DNA of 64,000 bases from Iris pallida (Eukaryota > Streptophyta > Magnoliopsida > Asparagales > Iridaceae), in NCBI GenBank assembly GCA_029216955.1, contig JANAVB010002199.1, positions 17,866,053 through 17,930,052 of the forward strand, in the 5' to 3' direction. The notes under the pieces are model-generated. The model worked only from the letters and a program-made list of their open reading frames with translations. It ran no database searches and had not been told where the DNA came from. Shown here piece after piece: positions 53,624-64,000 of the stretch; the first letter of the stretch is position 1; each line of letters starts with the position of its first letter. Made by a program: the position numbers and the translations under genes.

Positions 53624-56600
53624 CTCAAACTCTAAAGGTCTGCGATGGCTGTCGGCCCAATGCCGATGTCTGTCCTGTGCCACGCGAAGCCGATCTCTGA
53701 TAAGCTTCACCTTCTCTGCTGCATCTACAACCATTTCAGGCCCCAATAATACTCGCTCCCCAACATCATCCCAAGACAAGGGTGTACGACATCTACGCCC
53801 GTACAGTGCCTCAAAAGGGGACATCTCGATGCTGGCCTGAAAGCTGTTGTTATATGCAAACTCTACTAAGTGCAGGTGGCTCTCCCAAGATCCTCCAAAG
53901 TCCAGGACACAAGTCCGCAACATGTCCTCCAGAGTCTGAATGGTCCGCTCTGACTGTCCGTCTGTCTGCGGGTGGTATGCGGTACTAAACTTGAGCTGAG
54001 TGCCCAAGCTAATATGCAAGCTCCTCCAGAAATGTGAAGTAAAACGGCTGTCCTGGTCCGATACAATGCTCACTGGAATCCCATGAAGTCTGACTATCTG
54101 CCTCATATACATCTCTGATAGCTTCTCGGTAGACAAACCCACTTTGAATGGCAAAAAGTGGGCCGATTTGGTCAACCTGTCGACGATGACCCAAATCGTA
54201 TCCTTTCCTCCTGGAGTACGCGACAATCCCGAAACAAAGTCCATCATGATGTGCTCCCACTTCCACTCCGGAATGGGCAATGGCTGCAACAGTCCTCCTG
54301 GCCTCTGTCTCTCTGCCTTGACCTGCTGGCAGATCAAACACCTGGCTACGAAGTGTGCTACCTCGCGCTTCATCCCACTCCACCATACATGCTCTCTCAG
54401 ATCCCTATACATCTTGTTGGCTCCCGGATATATCGAATACTGAGAACGGTGGGCCTCCTGCATAACCTGCTCCCGAAAGTCTCTACTGGGCACACACAGT
54501 CTGGAACCGTGTCTCAATGCGCCATCTCCTGCAAGAGTGAACTTATCGTCCGCAAATCCCTGTCTGACCTGCTCCCTGATGCATCGTAGAGAAACATCAT
54601 CGAACTGAGCCGACTTGATCCTATCAATCAAGTCCGACTGAATCTGGATGTCCCACATCTACATCTGCACTCCCGGCACAATCACCTCGATCCCAAGGCT
54701 CTCCAAGTCCGCTAATAAGTGACGATCCATCGTCAAGCACATAGCTGTCGGATATCTGCTCAACGTATCAGCAACTACGTTGGCCTTCCCTGGGTGATAC
54801 TGTAGAAGAATATCAAAGTCTTTTATCAGCTCCAGCCATCTACGCTGCCTCATGTTCAGCTCCTTCTGCGTAAACACGTATTTCAAGCTCTTGTGGTCTG
54901 TAAATATCTCCACGCGCTCTCCATACAAATAGTGTTTCCACAGCTTCAGAGCAAAGATAACTGCCGCCAACTCTAAATCATGGGTAGGGTAGTTCTTTTC
55001 ATGGGGCCGTAACTGCCTGGAAGCATAGGCAATCACCTTCCCATGCGGCTGCAAGACACAACCCAAACCCTTCCCCGAGGCGTCACTATAGATAGTGAAC
55101 CCGCCCGATCCTGATGGCAATGTCAGAATCGGGGCTGTCGTCAACCGCTTCTTCAACTCATCGAAAGCGGCCTGACACTCCTCTGACCAGAGAAACTCTG
55201 CGTCCTTCCGGGTCAGCCTAGACAACGGCTCTGCAACTCGGGAGAAATCCTGGACGAACCTCCTGTAGTAGCCTGCCAATCCCAGAAAGCTCCTGATCTC
55301 TGCTACTGACGTCGGCGCTGCCCAAGCCTCAACTGCTGATATCTTCCTTGGGTCGACTGAGATCCCATCTCCAGTCACTACATGACCCAGGAAGTCAACT
55401 CTATCAAGGAAGAACTCGCACTTCGAGAGCTTGCCGTAAAGCTGCTCCTGCCTGAGAGTCTCCAGGACCACTCTCAAGTGCTTCTCGTGCTCCTTCTCGG
55501 TCTTCGAGTACACCAGGATGTCGTCGATGAACACCACCACGAACTTATCTAAGTACTGGTGGAACACCTTGTTCATCAAGTTCATGAACACCGCCGGAGC
55601 ATTCGTCAACCCAAACGGCATCACCATAAACTCAAACTGGCCGTACCACGTCCTGAACGCCGTCTTCGGGATGTCCTCCCTCTTCACCTTTACCTGATGG
55701 TAGCCTAACCTCAGATCAATCTTCGAGAATACCCGAGCTCCGCTCAACTGATCGAAGAGATCGTCGATCCGCGGCAGTGGATATCTGTTCTTGATCGTCA
55801 GACTGTTGAGTGCCCTGTAGTCGATACACATACGTACCGACCCATCCTTCTTCGGTACAAAGAGTACCGGTGCACCCCAAGGTGAAGAACTAGAGCGGAT
55901 GAAGCCTTTGTCCTGCAACTCATCCACCTGTTTCTTCAATTCTACCAGCTCGCTGTTGTTCACCCGATAGACATGCTGAGAAATGGGTTCCGCACCTGGA
56001 ACCAAGTCTATCGAGAACTCAACGTCTCTGTCTGGTGGAAGCCCAGGCAATTCCTCTGGAAACACGTCCATGAACTCAGCAATCAATGGATGTGGAGCTG
56101 GCTGCTCCTCGACTGAAGCTCCACAGAAAACTCCGCAAGTCTGCTCTGCCTGCCGTCGGGAATATACAAACTCTGGCTCTCCTGGCGCTCTGAACAGAAC
56201 TCTACCCCCACGGCAATCTATGCTGGCATGGTGCATGCTCAACCAATTCATACCGAGTACAATATCGTAGTTCGGTAGTGGCATTACGAGCAAACACACA
56301 TCCAACTCTCGGCCTCCCAAAACTACTCTCCGTCCCTTACAAATATCACGAACGAGGATAATGCCACCCCCGGTCGTAATCTTGCAAGTCCTAGGCAACG
56401 ATTCAGATATAACATGATGTCGAATTGTAAAAGATACTGATACAAAGCTATGGAAAGCCCCAGAATCAAACAATGCATAAGCTGGAATAGAGTCGAGAAG
56501 AATAGAACCTGCTATCAGCTCTCCAGTAACCTCGGCATCCTCTGCTGCCATGGCGTAGGCTCGCCCCTGCTGTCCACCCCTGGCCTGATGCTGGTGCTGG

Positions 56601-56852
56601 GTGAACCTCTGCTGCTGAGTCGGCAAAGGTCCCTTCTGCTGCCCTGTCGGAGCCTTGGCTCCGCCTCCCTGAACTGGTCGTCCCGAAGACACGGGACACT
56701 CCCTCAGCTGGTGGTCTCCAGAACCACATAATAGACACCTGCCAAGCCTCTTTCTGCAGTCATTCCATCCATGACCCTGCTTCTTGCAGAAAGTGCAACT
56801 GACGACCTGCTGCCTGGGTGCCTGCTGCTGGTGCCTCGGCTGCTGCACCTGC
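53624..56852 (-). pseudogene. Element 3 gag end and pol (protease, RT, RNase H, integrase)
   Basis: A minus-strand polyprotein of a Tekay/Del-like chromovirus. From the first ATG (56848): two zinc knuckles, [14 protein letters not shown] (18-31) and [14 protein letters not shown] (38-51); protease near 126 ([10 protein letters not shown]); RT with FIDD near 439; RNase H ([25 protein letters not shown]). A TAG at 54659-54661 (element 1 has AAG) then interrupts the frame. Integrase follows with HHCC (HRSQYSIYPGANKMY, CLICQQVKAE; the His of HPG is Tyr here) and the DDE acids (IVSDQDSRF, DGQSERTIQ). The upstream gag is cut off by element 4 and should resume beyond 64000. The TAG and the gag split make it defective. 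Confidence 0.9.
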
Positions 56853-58372
56853 TGTCACGCCCCGATTCCGTAGAATCGATAGTCGTCCCCCGGGCGTGAT
56901 GCCGTGCAAGCCTAAGTTGCGCTTGCACAAGGCATAGTCATAATTGTTATCCGAAACACAACAACAGCAAAATGCGCAGAGTAAATTGAACACACATTAT
57001 AGAGACAGAAACATAAGCTTTATTGATAATGAACATCATATTACAGACTCGATACAAAGGTACCGCGCGGGCTTCTTACAACTGACTCCAATACAAAGTA
57101 GACGTCGATGAGATAGCCATTACATACATTCATCCCTTGATTACAACCAAAATTACAAAACACCTGGGATGGTGGGAAGGCGCTCCATCTGTCTTCGATC
57201 TTCAACAGCGGAGTCTTCAAAAGAGTCGATCCAAGCTTCAATGCACGGACGAAGCTTCAAAACACACGAGCGTTGCCTCCCTTTACGTAGCACGCCTTTC
57301 CAGATCTATCGCACCTGTATAGAGAGCGAGGATCAGTACAATCAACATGTACTGGCGAGTGGCTAATTAATTTCCAGGCTCTCATTTGGTTCAAGAATTT
57401 GATAAAATCATACAACTTGCTTTTAGTGGTCTTTCTAACCATCCTGGGTATTTTCATAAGAAGCATTAAGTTATACCAAGGTTTCTTCCGGCGGAGCGCG
57501 CCGTGCGACATAAAACTTACCATGTTAGCTGATAGCAATTTATATCAAGTGTTTGTTATGGGATTGGCCTAACCAGCCGCCTACAACCAGTTTCTTCCTA
57601 GGCCGAGACGGTCCCGTGGCCCCGGAATTCCGCTCGAAGAAACCACCCCTTGTCGACAAGTTGTCCAAGTTCATAGGGTTAACATGGAGTGTTTTAAGAT
57701 ACCGTTGGGGCTTGTTATGTGATCAATTCATTCACTTGGTTGTTTTGCAGGCATGAATTTATTTCTATCTCTTTTCAACACAACGCATTTGTTATTCACT
57801 TCTAACACACAAGACTTGTTTTCTGCAAGCGAATCATTAAATCTTAGTAACATTACCCGAGTTCTCATTTGAAATAGAGGGTCGAGACGAAGGGGGTCAG
57901 CCACTCACCTTGAGTTTTTGCTTGAGCGAGGGACTTGTTGGCTGCGCTAGACGTCGCCTACGCGATCACCTGAAATCGCACAAGCAACCGATTAGAACAC
58001 TGTATTATGCAAGAGTTCGATAGAAAATGCGAGCTCGAATGTAAACCATGAAAACCATCGAAAACATTCACGAAAACGCATTCGGAAAACCAAAGCCAAA
58101 ACCAATGCAAGCGGCGTGAAAAGCAGAGCAACGGGAGGTCTCTCCCGACTCAGCCGCAAAGTCAATCCTCGAGACGCAACCCGCTGAATATGGGACTTGG
58201 TTCCGAAGAAGCCATTCCATAACGTGGAATGGATCTTAATTCAACCGTTCCCGTTCGATCGATTCGATCGATCCCGACCTATCGGTCCCGACCGAGTCGA
58301 TAGCGACAGTGTTCCTTTCTCGCGCACCCCGTGGACGGACAACGGGGCACGATGTAGGGACGGGGCACTACA
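56853..58372 (-). mobile_element. Element 4 3' LTR
   Basis: 1520 bp, minus strand TGTAGTGCCCCGTCCC to GGGGCGTGACA. The U3 part near 58240-58300 has overlapping GATCGAT/CGATCGAT palindromes. Confidence 0.9.
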
Positions 58373-58410
58373 CCATAACCAACTAAAAATAAGTTTCGTC
58401 CTCGAAACTT
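58373..58410 (-). promoter_or_regulatory. Element 4 stem-loop and primer tract
   Basis: On the minus strand AAGTTTCGAGGACGAAACTT (58391-58410) is an 8-bp stem with AGGA loop. The third pair is G-C where the TR-GAG has A-T. AGTTGGTTATGG follows before the LTR, a weak polypurine tract. Confidence 0.7.
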
Positions 58411-58427
58411 AAGAACAGAACCTACCT

Positions 58428-61400
58428 CTATGAAAACAATGAAGGGAACTTTTCCTTCATCTCAGACTCGAGTTCCCATGTCGACTCTTCTGCCGCATGG
58501 TTCCTCCAAAGTACGCGAACGAGAGGGATCGTCCGATTCCGCAGCAGCTTATCCTTGCGTTCTAAGATTTGAACTGGCACTTCGACGTAGGATAAGTCGG
58601 ACTTTAGCTCCAGCTGGCCAAAATCCACCACGTGGCTAGGGTCGTGCACGTACTTCCGCAGCTGGGAGACGTGGGAGACGTTGTGCACACCTTCGAGCGC
58701 CGGCGGTAGGGCAATTTTATAGGCCACTGGGGCGACCCGCTCAAGTATTTCGAACGGCCCAACAAATCTCGGACTCAGCTTCCCCTTCACGCCGAACCGA
58801 GTAACTCCTCGCATAGGCGACACCTTCAGGAACACATGGTCGCCCACCTGGAACTCAAGCGGTCTTCGATGGGTGTCGGCGTAGCTCTTTTGCCGACTCT
58901 GTGCAATCTTCAGTCTTTCCCGAATGAGCTTGACCTTCTTCACGGTCTGTTCCACCAGTTCTGGGCCGAGTATCTGCCGTTCCCCGACTTCATCCCAACA
59001 AATGGGCGATCTGCACTTCCGGCCGTACAAAGCTTCATACGGCGCCATTTGGATGCTGGACTGGTAGCTATTGTTATATGCAAATTCCGCCAACGGTAAG
59101 TGGACGTCCCAGCTTGATTTGAAGTCGATTGCGCAGAGCCGTAGCATGTCTTCGAGAATCTGATTAACGCGCTCCGTTTGGCCGTCGGTCTGTGGATGGT
59201 AAGCTGAACTAAACTGCAACTTGGTACCCAGCGCCGACTGAAGGCTACTCCAGAATCGCGACATGAACCGTGAATCCCGATCAGAGACGATGGATACTGG
59301 AACTCCGTGCAGCCGTACGATCTCGTCAAGATAAATCTGCGCCAGTCGATCAACGCTCCAAGTAACTTTAATGGCAATGAAGTGCGCTGACTTGGTTAAT
59401 CGATCGACGATGACCCAGATGGCGTCGCTCCCCCGTGGTGTCTTCGGCAGGCCAACAATAAAGTCCATCGTGACATGATCCCATTTCCACTCTGGGATGG
59501 CAAGGTTCTGCATCTCCCCGCCCGGTCGCTGATGCTCAGCTTTCACCTGCTGACAGGCCATGCATTGTGACACGAAGAGCGCCACATCTCTCTTCATCCC
59601 GTGCCACCAGAAAGTCGTGCGGAGGTCCTTGTACATCTTGGTACTGCCTGGATGCAAGGTATATTTCGCGTGATGCGCCTCCGACATTATTTCCTTTCGC
59701 AGTTCTGAATCATCCGGAACGCATAGTCGGCCATTCATTCTCAGCACGCCGGTGTTGTCTTCCGCAAAGTCGGTCGCACTACCTGTTGAAATTCGCTCGC
59801 GCATTTTCTTCAGGTACGGATCATCCTTCTGAGCGGTCTTGATCTTTTCCAGCAAACTCGGCTCTAACTGCAGCTGCGCCAACCGTATATCCCTGAATCG
59901 AACCCGGAGATCGATGCCCATTTCTTCTAAATCTCGTAGTAGTCTGCGGTTGATGGAGAGCGAGGCAAGATATTTCCGACTCAGAGCATCCGCCACCACA
60001 TTTCCCTTGCCCGGAGTGTAGTCGATCGTCAAGTCATAGTCTTTAATCAGTTCGAGCCAGCGCCGTTGTCGCAAGTTCAACTCCTTCTGAGTGAAGAGAT
60101 ACTTGAGGCTCTTGTGGTCGGTATAGATCGCGCACGCCACACCATATAGATAGTGACGCCACAATTTCAACGCGAACACAATTGCCGCTAACTCCAAGTC
60201 GTGCGTAGGATAGTTCTTCTCGTGCGGCTTCAATTGTCTCGAGGCGAAGGATATCACCTTGTTCCGCTGCATGAGCACACATCCCAAGCCCTGACCTGAA
60301 GCATCGCTGAATATCTGGAAACCCTCTGGCCCATCCGGAAGCGCGAGTATAGGTGCCGAAATCAATCGCCGTTTTAGCTCCTGGAATGAAGCTTCACAGT
60401 CATCCGACCACTCATACGCGACTCCCTTTTGAGTGAGGCGAGTCAATGGCGATGCAATCTTCGCGAAGTCTTTCACGAAGCGTCGATAGTATCCCGCCAA
60501 ACCAAGAAAGCTTCGAATCTCACTAGCAGACGCAGGCCGCCTCCAATCAGCAACGGCTTCCACCTTCTTCGGATCGACTGCAATACCTTCGGACGAAATG
60601 ATGTGACCCAGAAAGGATACGCTGCTGAGCCAAAATTCGCACTTACTCTGCTTTGCATACAACTCATGTTCTCGAAGTGTCTGGAGCACGGCCCGTAGAT
60701 GTTCTGCATGCTGCGCCCTGTCTTTCGAGTAGACGAGAATATCGTCAATAAAGACTACCACAAATTTATCAAGGAAAGGTCGAAATACCCGATTCATCAG
60801 ATCCATAAAGGCGGCAGGGGCGTTCGTCAGGCCGAATGGCATCACCAGGAACTCGTAGTGGCCGTAACGAGTGCGAAAGGCGGACTTTTGCACGTCGTCT
60901 GACTTGATCTTGAGTTGATGATAACCTGAGCGGAGATCAATCTTCGAAAATACCGAGGCGCCTTGCAGTTGATCGAATAAGTCGTCTATGCGGGGCAATG
61001 GGTACTTGTTCCGGATGGTGGCTTTGTTCAGCTCCCGGTAATCGACGCACAGACGCATGGACCCATCCTTCTTCTTCACGAACAATACGGGCGCTCCCCA
61101 CGGTGAAACACTAGGCCGAATAAACCCTTTATCGAGTAACTCTTGTAGCTGGACCTTGAGTTCCTTCAGCTCGGCGGGAGCCATTCTGTACGGGGCCTTT
61201 GAAATCGGTCGAGTATCGGGGAATGTATCGATGCTGAACTCGATCTCTCGGTCGGGGGGCATGCCGGGTAGCTCGTCCGGGAACACATCGGGGAATTCTG
61301 CCACAACGTCGGTCTGACCTACGTTTGCACCTTCCTGTCGCATGTCTCGGACGGACGCCAAGTAGCCTTCGCACCCAGAATGCAGCATCCTCCGAGCAGA

Positions 61401-63143
61401 GATTGCCGAGATCAACATGCAGGTCGACGACGCCTCACCACACGAAAAGCAGAATTCAGGCACCCCTGGTATGCGGAAAGTGACCGTCTTCTTGGCACAA
61501 TCTATGGTTGCGTTGCACGGCCCGAGCCAATCCATCCCCAGAATGATATCGAAGTCATTCATGTCTAGGACCATCACGTCCAGACCGATCTTTTGACCGC
61601 CGATACAGATAATCCCGTCGGTGCAGGCTGAATTAGTGAGTATTGGTGTGCCCGAAGGTGTGCTCACGCTAAGGTCGAGGTCTAATGATACTAACGGAAA
61701 TTTGTGCTTGGCGGCAAAGTCCGCCGCTATGAAACTATGTGAAGCACCTGAATCAAATAATACGCGAGCAGGCACATTATTAAAACTAAGTATACCTGTC
61801 ACGACCGTGTCTGAGGCAAGCGCTTCGTCACGAGTCATGGCGTAGACGCGGCCCTGGGCATTGGGGCGACGGTCTTGACCATTTTGCGGTGCAGGTTGAT
61901 GGGCTCGAGGCGCTGGGACTTGATTCCCTGGACGGTGCTGCTGGGGCGCCATTGGACGATGTTGTTGGGGCGCCGTTGGGTTCGGCCTTTTGATTGGACA
62001 CTCAGCACGTCGGTGGCCCCTCTTGCCACAGTTCCAGCACCCATCCTCTGGCATTGGACAGTAGTCAATCGTGTGACCGTGACGATGACATCGGTTGCAA
62101 TATCGTGTGTCACGCCCTTGATATCCACCTTGGGGCCCGTTGTTCGGACGCTTGGTCACGTTGTTTCCTCCCGCGTGGCTAGGGCGTTTGTGATTGTAGG
62201 TATGCACAGCGCCGGCAGCACTTGGAGGGTATTGGCTTTCAAGGCGGAGGGCGTGGTTGAGAGACTCCCCCATCGTTTGGTATTTGGGAACAGACACATG
62301 GGCGGCGATAGATGGTCGTAGGCCCACTTCGAACCGTCGTGCACGACTCGCCAGGGAAGGCAGGTATTGTCCAGCAAACTTGGCTAACTTGTTGAACTCT
62401 GCTGCATACTGCCGCACCGTCATATTCCCTTGCCTTAGCTGCATAAATTCATTCTCCTTCTCCTGTCGAATAGCATCGGGAAGGTACTCGATCTCGAACG
62501 CCTCTCGGAAGGTGGCCCAAGATATTGTCGCTGTCTCGTCGTCGCGTCTGATTGCTCGCTTTTGCACGGCCCACCAGTCGTGCGCGTTCAATCGAAGTAG
62601 AAGTTGAGCGCATGCGACTTTCTTGGACTCATCGACACCCAGAAGCTCGAACCGGTCCTCTAACTCCTCCAGCCAATCGATCGCCAACGAAGGGTCTTCA
62701 GTACCGCAAAAGGAAGTACGGAAGCTCTTTGTGAATTTTGACACGTCGAAGTTGGAACTTCTCGGTGCCGCAGGCATAAGCTCGGGTACCTCCGGTTCGA
62801 TTTCACTTTGTCTGGCCGCAGGCTCGGTCACGGCAGGAGTGGTCGCGGAGTTGTTGTTGTTGGCCACCACTGTCTGAACAATTTGCTGAAGAGTATCAAG
62901 CTGCTTCTGCTGCAACTTGAATTGTGCATCGAATCGGGCCTCGAACTGGGTCTGGCGTGCCTCTACCTCCCGTCGATGTGCCTCCGCCTCCCGTCGATGT
63001 TGCTCATTCAGGCGTTGATTCTCCAGAGCTTGTTGTTGTTGCGCTTCCAGCATGCGCAACATCCGTCCCATGGCATCGTTTGAGGGTCCGGGCCTCGAGC
63101 TACTCGAGCCGCTCGAAGCACTTTCTTCGTTCGCCACATTCAC
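58428..63143 (-). CDS. Element 4 gag-pol polyprotein (chromovirus)
   Basis: One unbroken frame of 1571 codons. The order is: Gln/Arg-rich coiled start (25-95); gag domain (about 140-300); two zinc knuckles near 348 ([14 protein letters not shown]) and 368 ([14 protein letters not shown]); protease near 463 ([10 protein letters not shown]); RT with FIDD near 798; RNase H ([25 protein letters not shown]); integrase with HHCC near 1164 ([21 protein letters not shown]) and DDE acids in [16 protein letters not shown] and DGQTERVNQ. It ends with a chromodomain tail ([30 protein letters not shown]). Unlike elements 1 and 3 it has no intron at the FQ-VGD junction. All key residues are present, so it may encode working proteins and serve as a helper. 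Confidence 0.95.
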   Translation of the reverse strand: MNVANEESASSGSSSSRPGPSNDAMGRMLRMLEAQQQQALENQRLNEQHRREAEAHRREVEARQTQFEARFDAQFKLQQKQLDTLQQIVQTVVANNNNSATTPAVTEPAARQSEIEPEVPELMPAAPRSSNFDVSKFTKSFRTSFCGTEDPSLAIDWLEELEDRFELLGVDESKKVACAQLLLRLNAHDWWAVQKRAIRRDDETATISWATFREAFEIEYLPDAIRQEKENEFMQLRQGNMTVRQYAAEFNKLAKFAGQYLPSLASRARRFEVGLRPSIAAHVSVPKYQTMGESLNHALRLESQYPPSAAGAVHTYNHKRPSHAGGNNVTKRPNNGPQGGYQGRDTRYCNRCHRHGHTIDYCPMPEDGCWNCGKRGHRRAECPIKRPNPTAPQQHRPMAPQQHRPGNQVPAPRAHQPAPQNGQDRRPNAQGRVYAMTRDEALASDTVVTGILSFNNVPARVLFDSGASHSFIAADFAAKHKFPLVSLDLDLSVSTPSGTPILTNSACTDGIICIGGQKIGLDVMVLDMNDFDIILGMDWLGPCNATIDCAKKTVTFRIPGVPEFCFSCGEASSTCMLISAISARRMLHSGCEGYLASVRDMRQEGANVGQTDVVAEFPDVFPDELPGMPPDREIEFSIDTFPDTRPISKAPYRMAPAELKELKVQLQELLDKGFIRPSVSPWGAPVLFVKKKDGSMRLCVDYRELNKATIRNKYPLPRIDDLFDQLQGASVFSKIDLRSGYHQLKIKSDDVQKSAFRTRYGHYEFLVMPFGLTNAPAAFMDLMNRVFRPFLDKFVVVFIDDILVYSKDRAQHAEHLRAVLQTLREHELYAKQSKCEFWLSSVSFLGHIISSEGIAVDPKKVEAVADWRRPASASEIRSFLGLAGYYRRFVKDFAKIASPLTRLTQKGVAYEWSDDCEASFQELKRRLISAPILALPDGPEGFQIFSDASGQGLGCVLMQRNKVISFASRQLKPHEKNYPTHDLELAAIVFALKLWRHYLYGVACAIYTDHKSLKYLFTQKELNLRQRRWLELIKDYDLTIDYTPGKGNVVADALSRKYLASLSINRRLLRDLEEMGIDLRVRFRDIRLAQLQLEPSLLEKIKTAQKDDPYLKKMRERISTGSATDFAEDNTGVLRMNGRLCVPDDSELRKEIMSEAHHAKYTLHPGSTKMYKDLRTTFWWHGMKRDVALFVSQCMACQQVKAEHQRPGGEMQNLAIPEWKWDHVTMDFIVGLPKTPRGSDAIWVIVDRLTKSAHFIAIKVTWSVDRLAQIYLDEIVRLHGVPVSIVSDRDSRFMSRFWSSLQSALGTKLQFSSAYHPQTDGQTERVNQILEDMLRLCAIDFKSSWDVHLPLAEFAYNNSYQSSIQMAPYEALYGRKCRSPICWDEVGERQILGPELVEQTVKKVKLIRERLKIAQSRQKSYADTHRRPLEFQVGDHVFLKVSPMRGVTRFGVKGKLSPRFVGPFEILERVAPVAYKIALPPALEGVHNVSHVSQLRKYVHDPSHVVDFGQLELKSDLSYVEVPVQILERKDKLLRNRTIPLVRVLWRNHAAEESTWELESEMKEKFPSLFS

Positions 63144-63308
63144 CGTCGCACCTTCTGGGATTTTGAAGGTAAAAATGCATTAGTAACCAAACTTATTACG
63201 GACTCCCTTGTATGGAACGACGTATCTCATCGACACGAGACCAACGATTTGAGACTGAAAACTCGACACTAGAGGCCAAGGACGTAAAGCCGTGCTCTGA
63301 TACCAATA
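63144..63308 (-). promoter_or_regulatory. Element 4 leader and primer-binding site
   Basis: On the minus strand the LTR end CGTGACA is followed by TAT, then TGGTATCAGAGC (63294-63305), the classic site complementary to initiator methionine tRNA. About 150 nt of non-coding leader then leads to the gag ATG at 63143. Confidence 0.9.
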
Positions 63309-64000
63309 TGTCACGCCCCGATTCCGTAGAATCGATAGTCGTCCCCCGGGCGTGATGCCGTGCAAGCCTAAGTTGCGCTTGCACAAGGCATAGTCATAAT
63401 TGTTATCCGAAACACAACAACAGCAAAATGCGCAGAGTAAATTGAACACACATTATAGAGACAGAAACATAAGCTTTATTGATAATGAACATCATATTAC
63501 AGACTCGATACAAAGGTACCGCGCGGGCTTCTTACAACTGACTCCAATACAAAGTAGACGTCGATGAGATAGCCATTACATACATTCATCCCTTGATTAC
63601 AACCAAAATTACAAAACACCTGGGATGGTGGGAAGGCGCTCCATCTGTCTTCGATCTTCAACAGCGGAGTCTTCAAAAGAGTCGATCCAAGCTTCAATGC
63701 ACGGACGAAGCTTCAAAACACACGAGCGTTGCCTCCCTTTACGTAGCACGCCTTTCCAGATCTATCGCACCTGTATAGAGAGCGAGGATCAGTACAATCA
63801 ACATGTACTGGCGAGTGGCTAATTAATTTCCAGGCTCTCATTTGGTTCAAGAATTTGATAAAATCATACAACTTGCTTTTAGTGGTCTTTCTAACCATCC
63901 TGGGTATTTTCATAAGAAGCATTAAGTTATACCAAGGTTTCTTCCGGCGGAACGCGCCGTGCGACATAAAACTTACCATGTTAGCTGATAGCAATTTATA
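63309..64000 (-). mobile_element. Element 4 5' LTR (partial)
   Basis: This is the end part of the LTR (R/U5 side), beginning TGTCACGCCCC on the plus strand and continuing past the window. It matches 56853-57544 with one visible difference. Confidence 0.92.

Larger units (their letters stand above)
56853..64000 (-). mobile_element. Element 4: apparently intact chromovirus, runs off right edge
   Basis: 3' LTR (56853-58372), gag-pol (58428-63143), initiator-Met primer-binding site (63294-63305) and the first 692 bp of the 5' LTR (63309-64000). The two LTR copies differ at one visible position in 692 bp (57496/63952). It sits inside the gag of element 3. The five bases left of it, CCTGC (56848-56852), should recur right of its 5' LTR, expected near 64830. 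This is the youngest insertion in the window. Confidence 0.93.

Overview
This window is nuclear DNA of a flowering plant. It holds one broken host gene, a chloroplast-type polyphenol oxidase, with plant-style TATA boxes, short GT-AG introns and almost wall-to-wall Ty3/gypsy LTR retrotransposons. Very long chromovirus LTRs (3-4 kb) would fit a repeat-rich, perhaps monocot, genome, but the species cannot be read from the sequence. There are no rRNA, tRNA or CRISPR loci and no complete host gene.

Left part (1-18528): an AT-rich flank with a fold-back element (120-824), then five LTR copies (A-E) of one chromovirus family, here called family 1. A (2461-5707, +) is complete. B (5793-8083, -) faces A as a large inverted repeat. 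C (8103-11464, -) is the 3' LTR of a deleted element whose pol remnant occupies 11465-13788. D (13789-16498, -) is its cut 5' LTR, and E (16499-18528, -) is cut at both ends. Every copy carries a GGAGAAT-type minisatellite and a dense TTGAC (W-box) block. E breaks off inside the minisatellite, fused to the polyphenol oxidase coding region (18529-19472, -). A Tourist-like MITE lies at 20003-20450.

Right part (21095-64000): a nest four elements deep. (1) Element 3, a Tekay/Del-like chromovirus on the minus strand: 3' LTR 21095-53020, pol 53103-56852. (2) Its LTR is split by a Tat/Retand-type element at 23378-50963 (TSD TATAT), with dual RNase H, a separate spliced antisense gene on the plus strand (25933-30290) and an array of five hairpins where pol and the antisense gene converge. 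(3) The Tat gag is split by a gag-only, non-autonomous LTR element (TR-GAG type) at 36547-45792 (TSD ATATT). (4) The gag of element 3 is split by element 4, a chromovirus starting at 56853 with an unbroken gag-pol ORF of 1571 codons and nearly identical LTRs, which runs off the right edge.

How the parts relate: elements 1, 3, 4 and the TR-GAG share LTR ends (TGT... to ...CGTGACA) and a stem-loop just before the 3' LTR. Elements 1 and 3 share an intron at one position in the integrase. The TR-GAG gag has the same double zinc-knuckle pattern as element 3, so that family is its likely helper. The features most worth follow-up are the constant-loop, variable-stem hairpin array (30498-30810), the spliced antisense gene of the Tat element, and the GCGCAT inverted-pair motif spread through its LTRs and the antisense gene's first intron.
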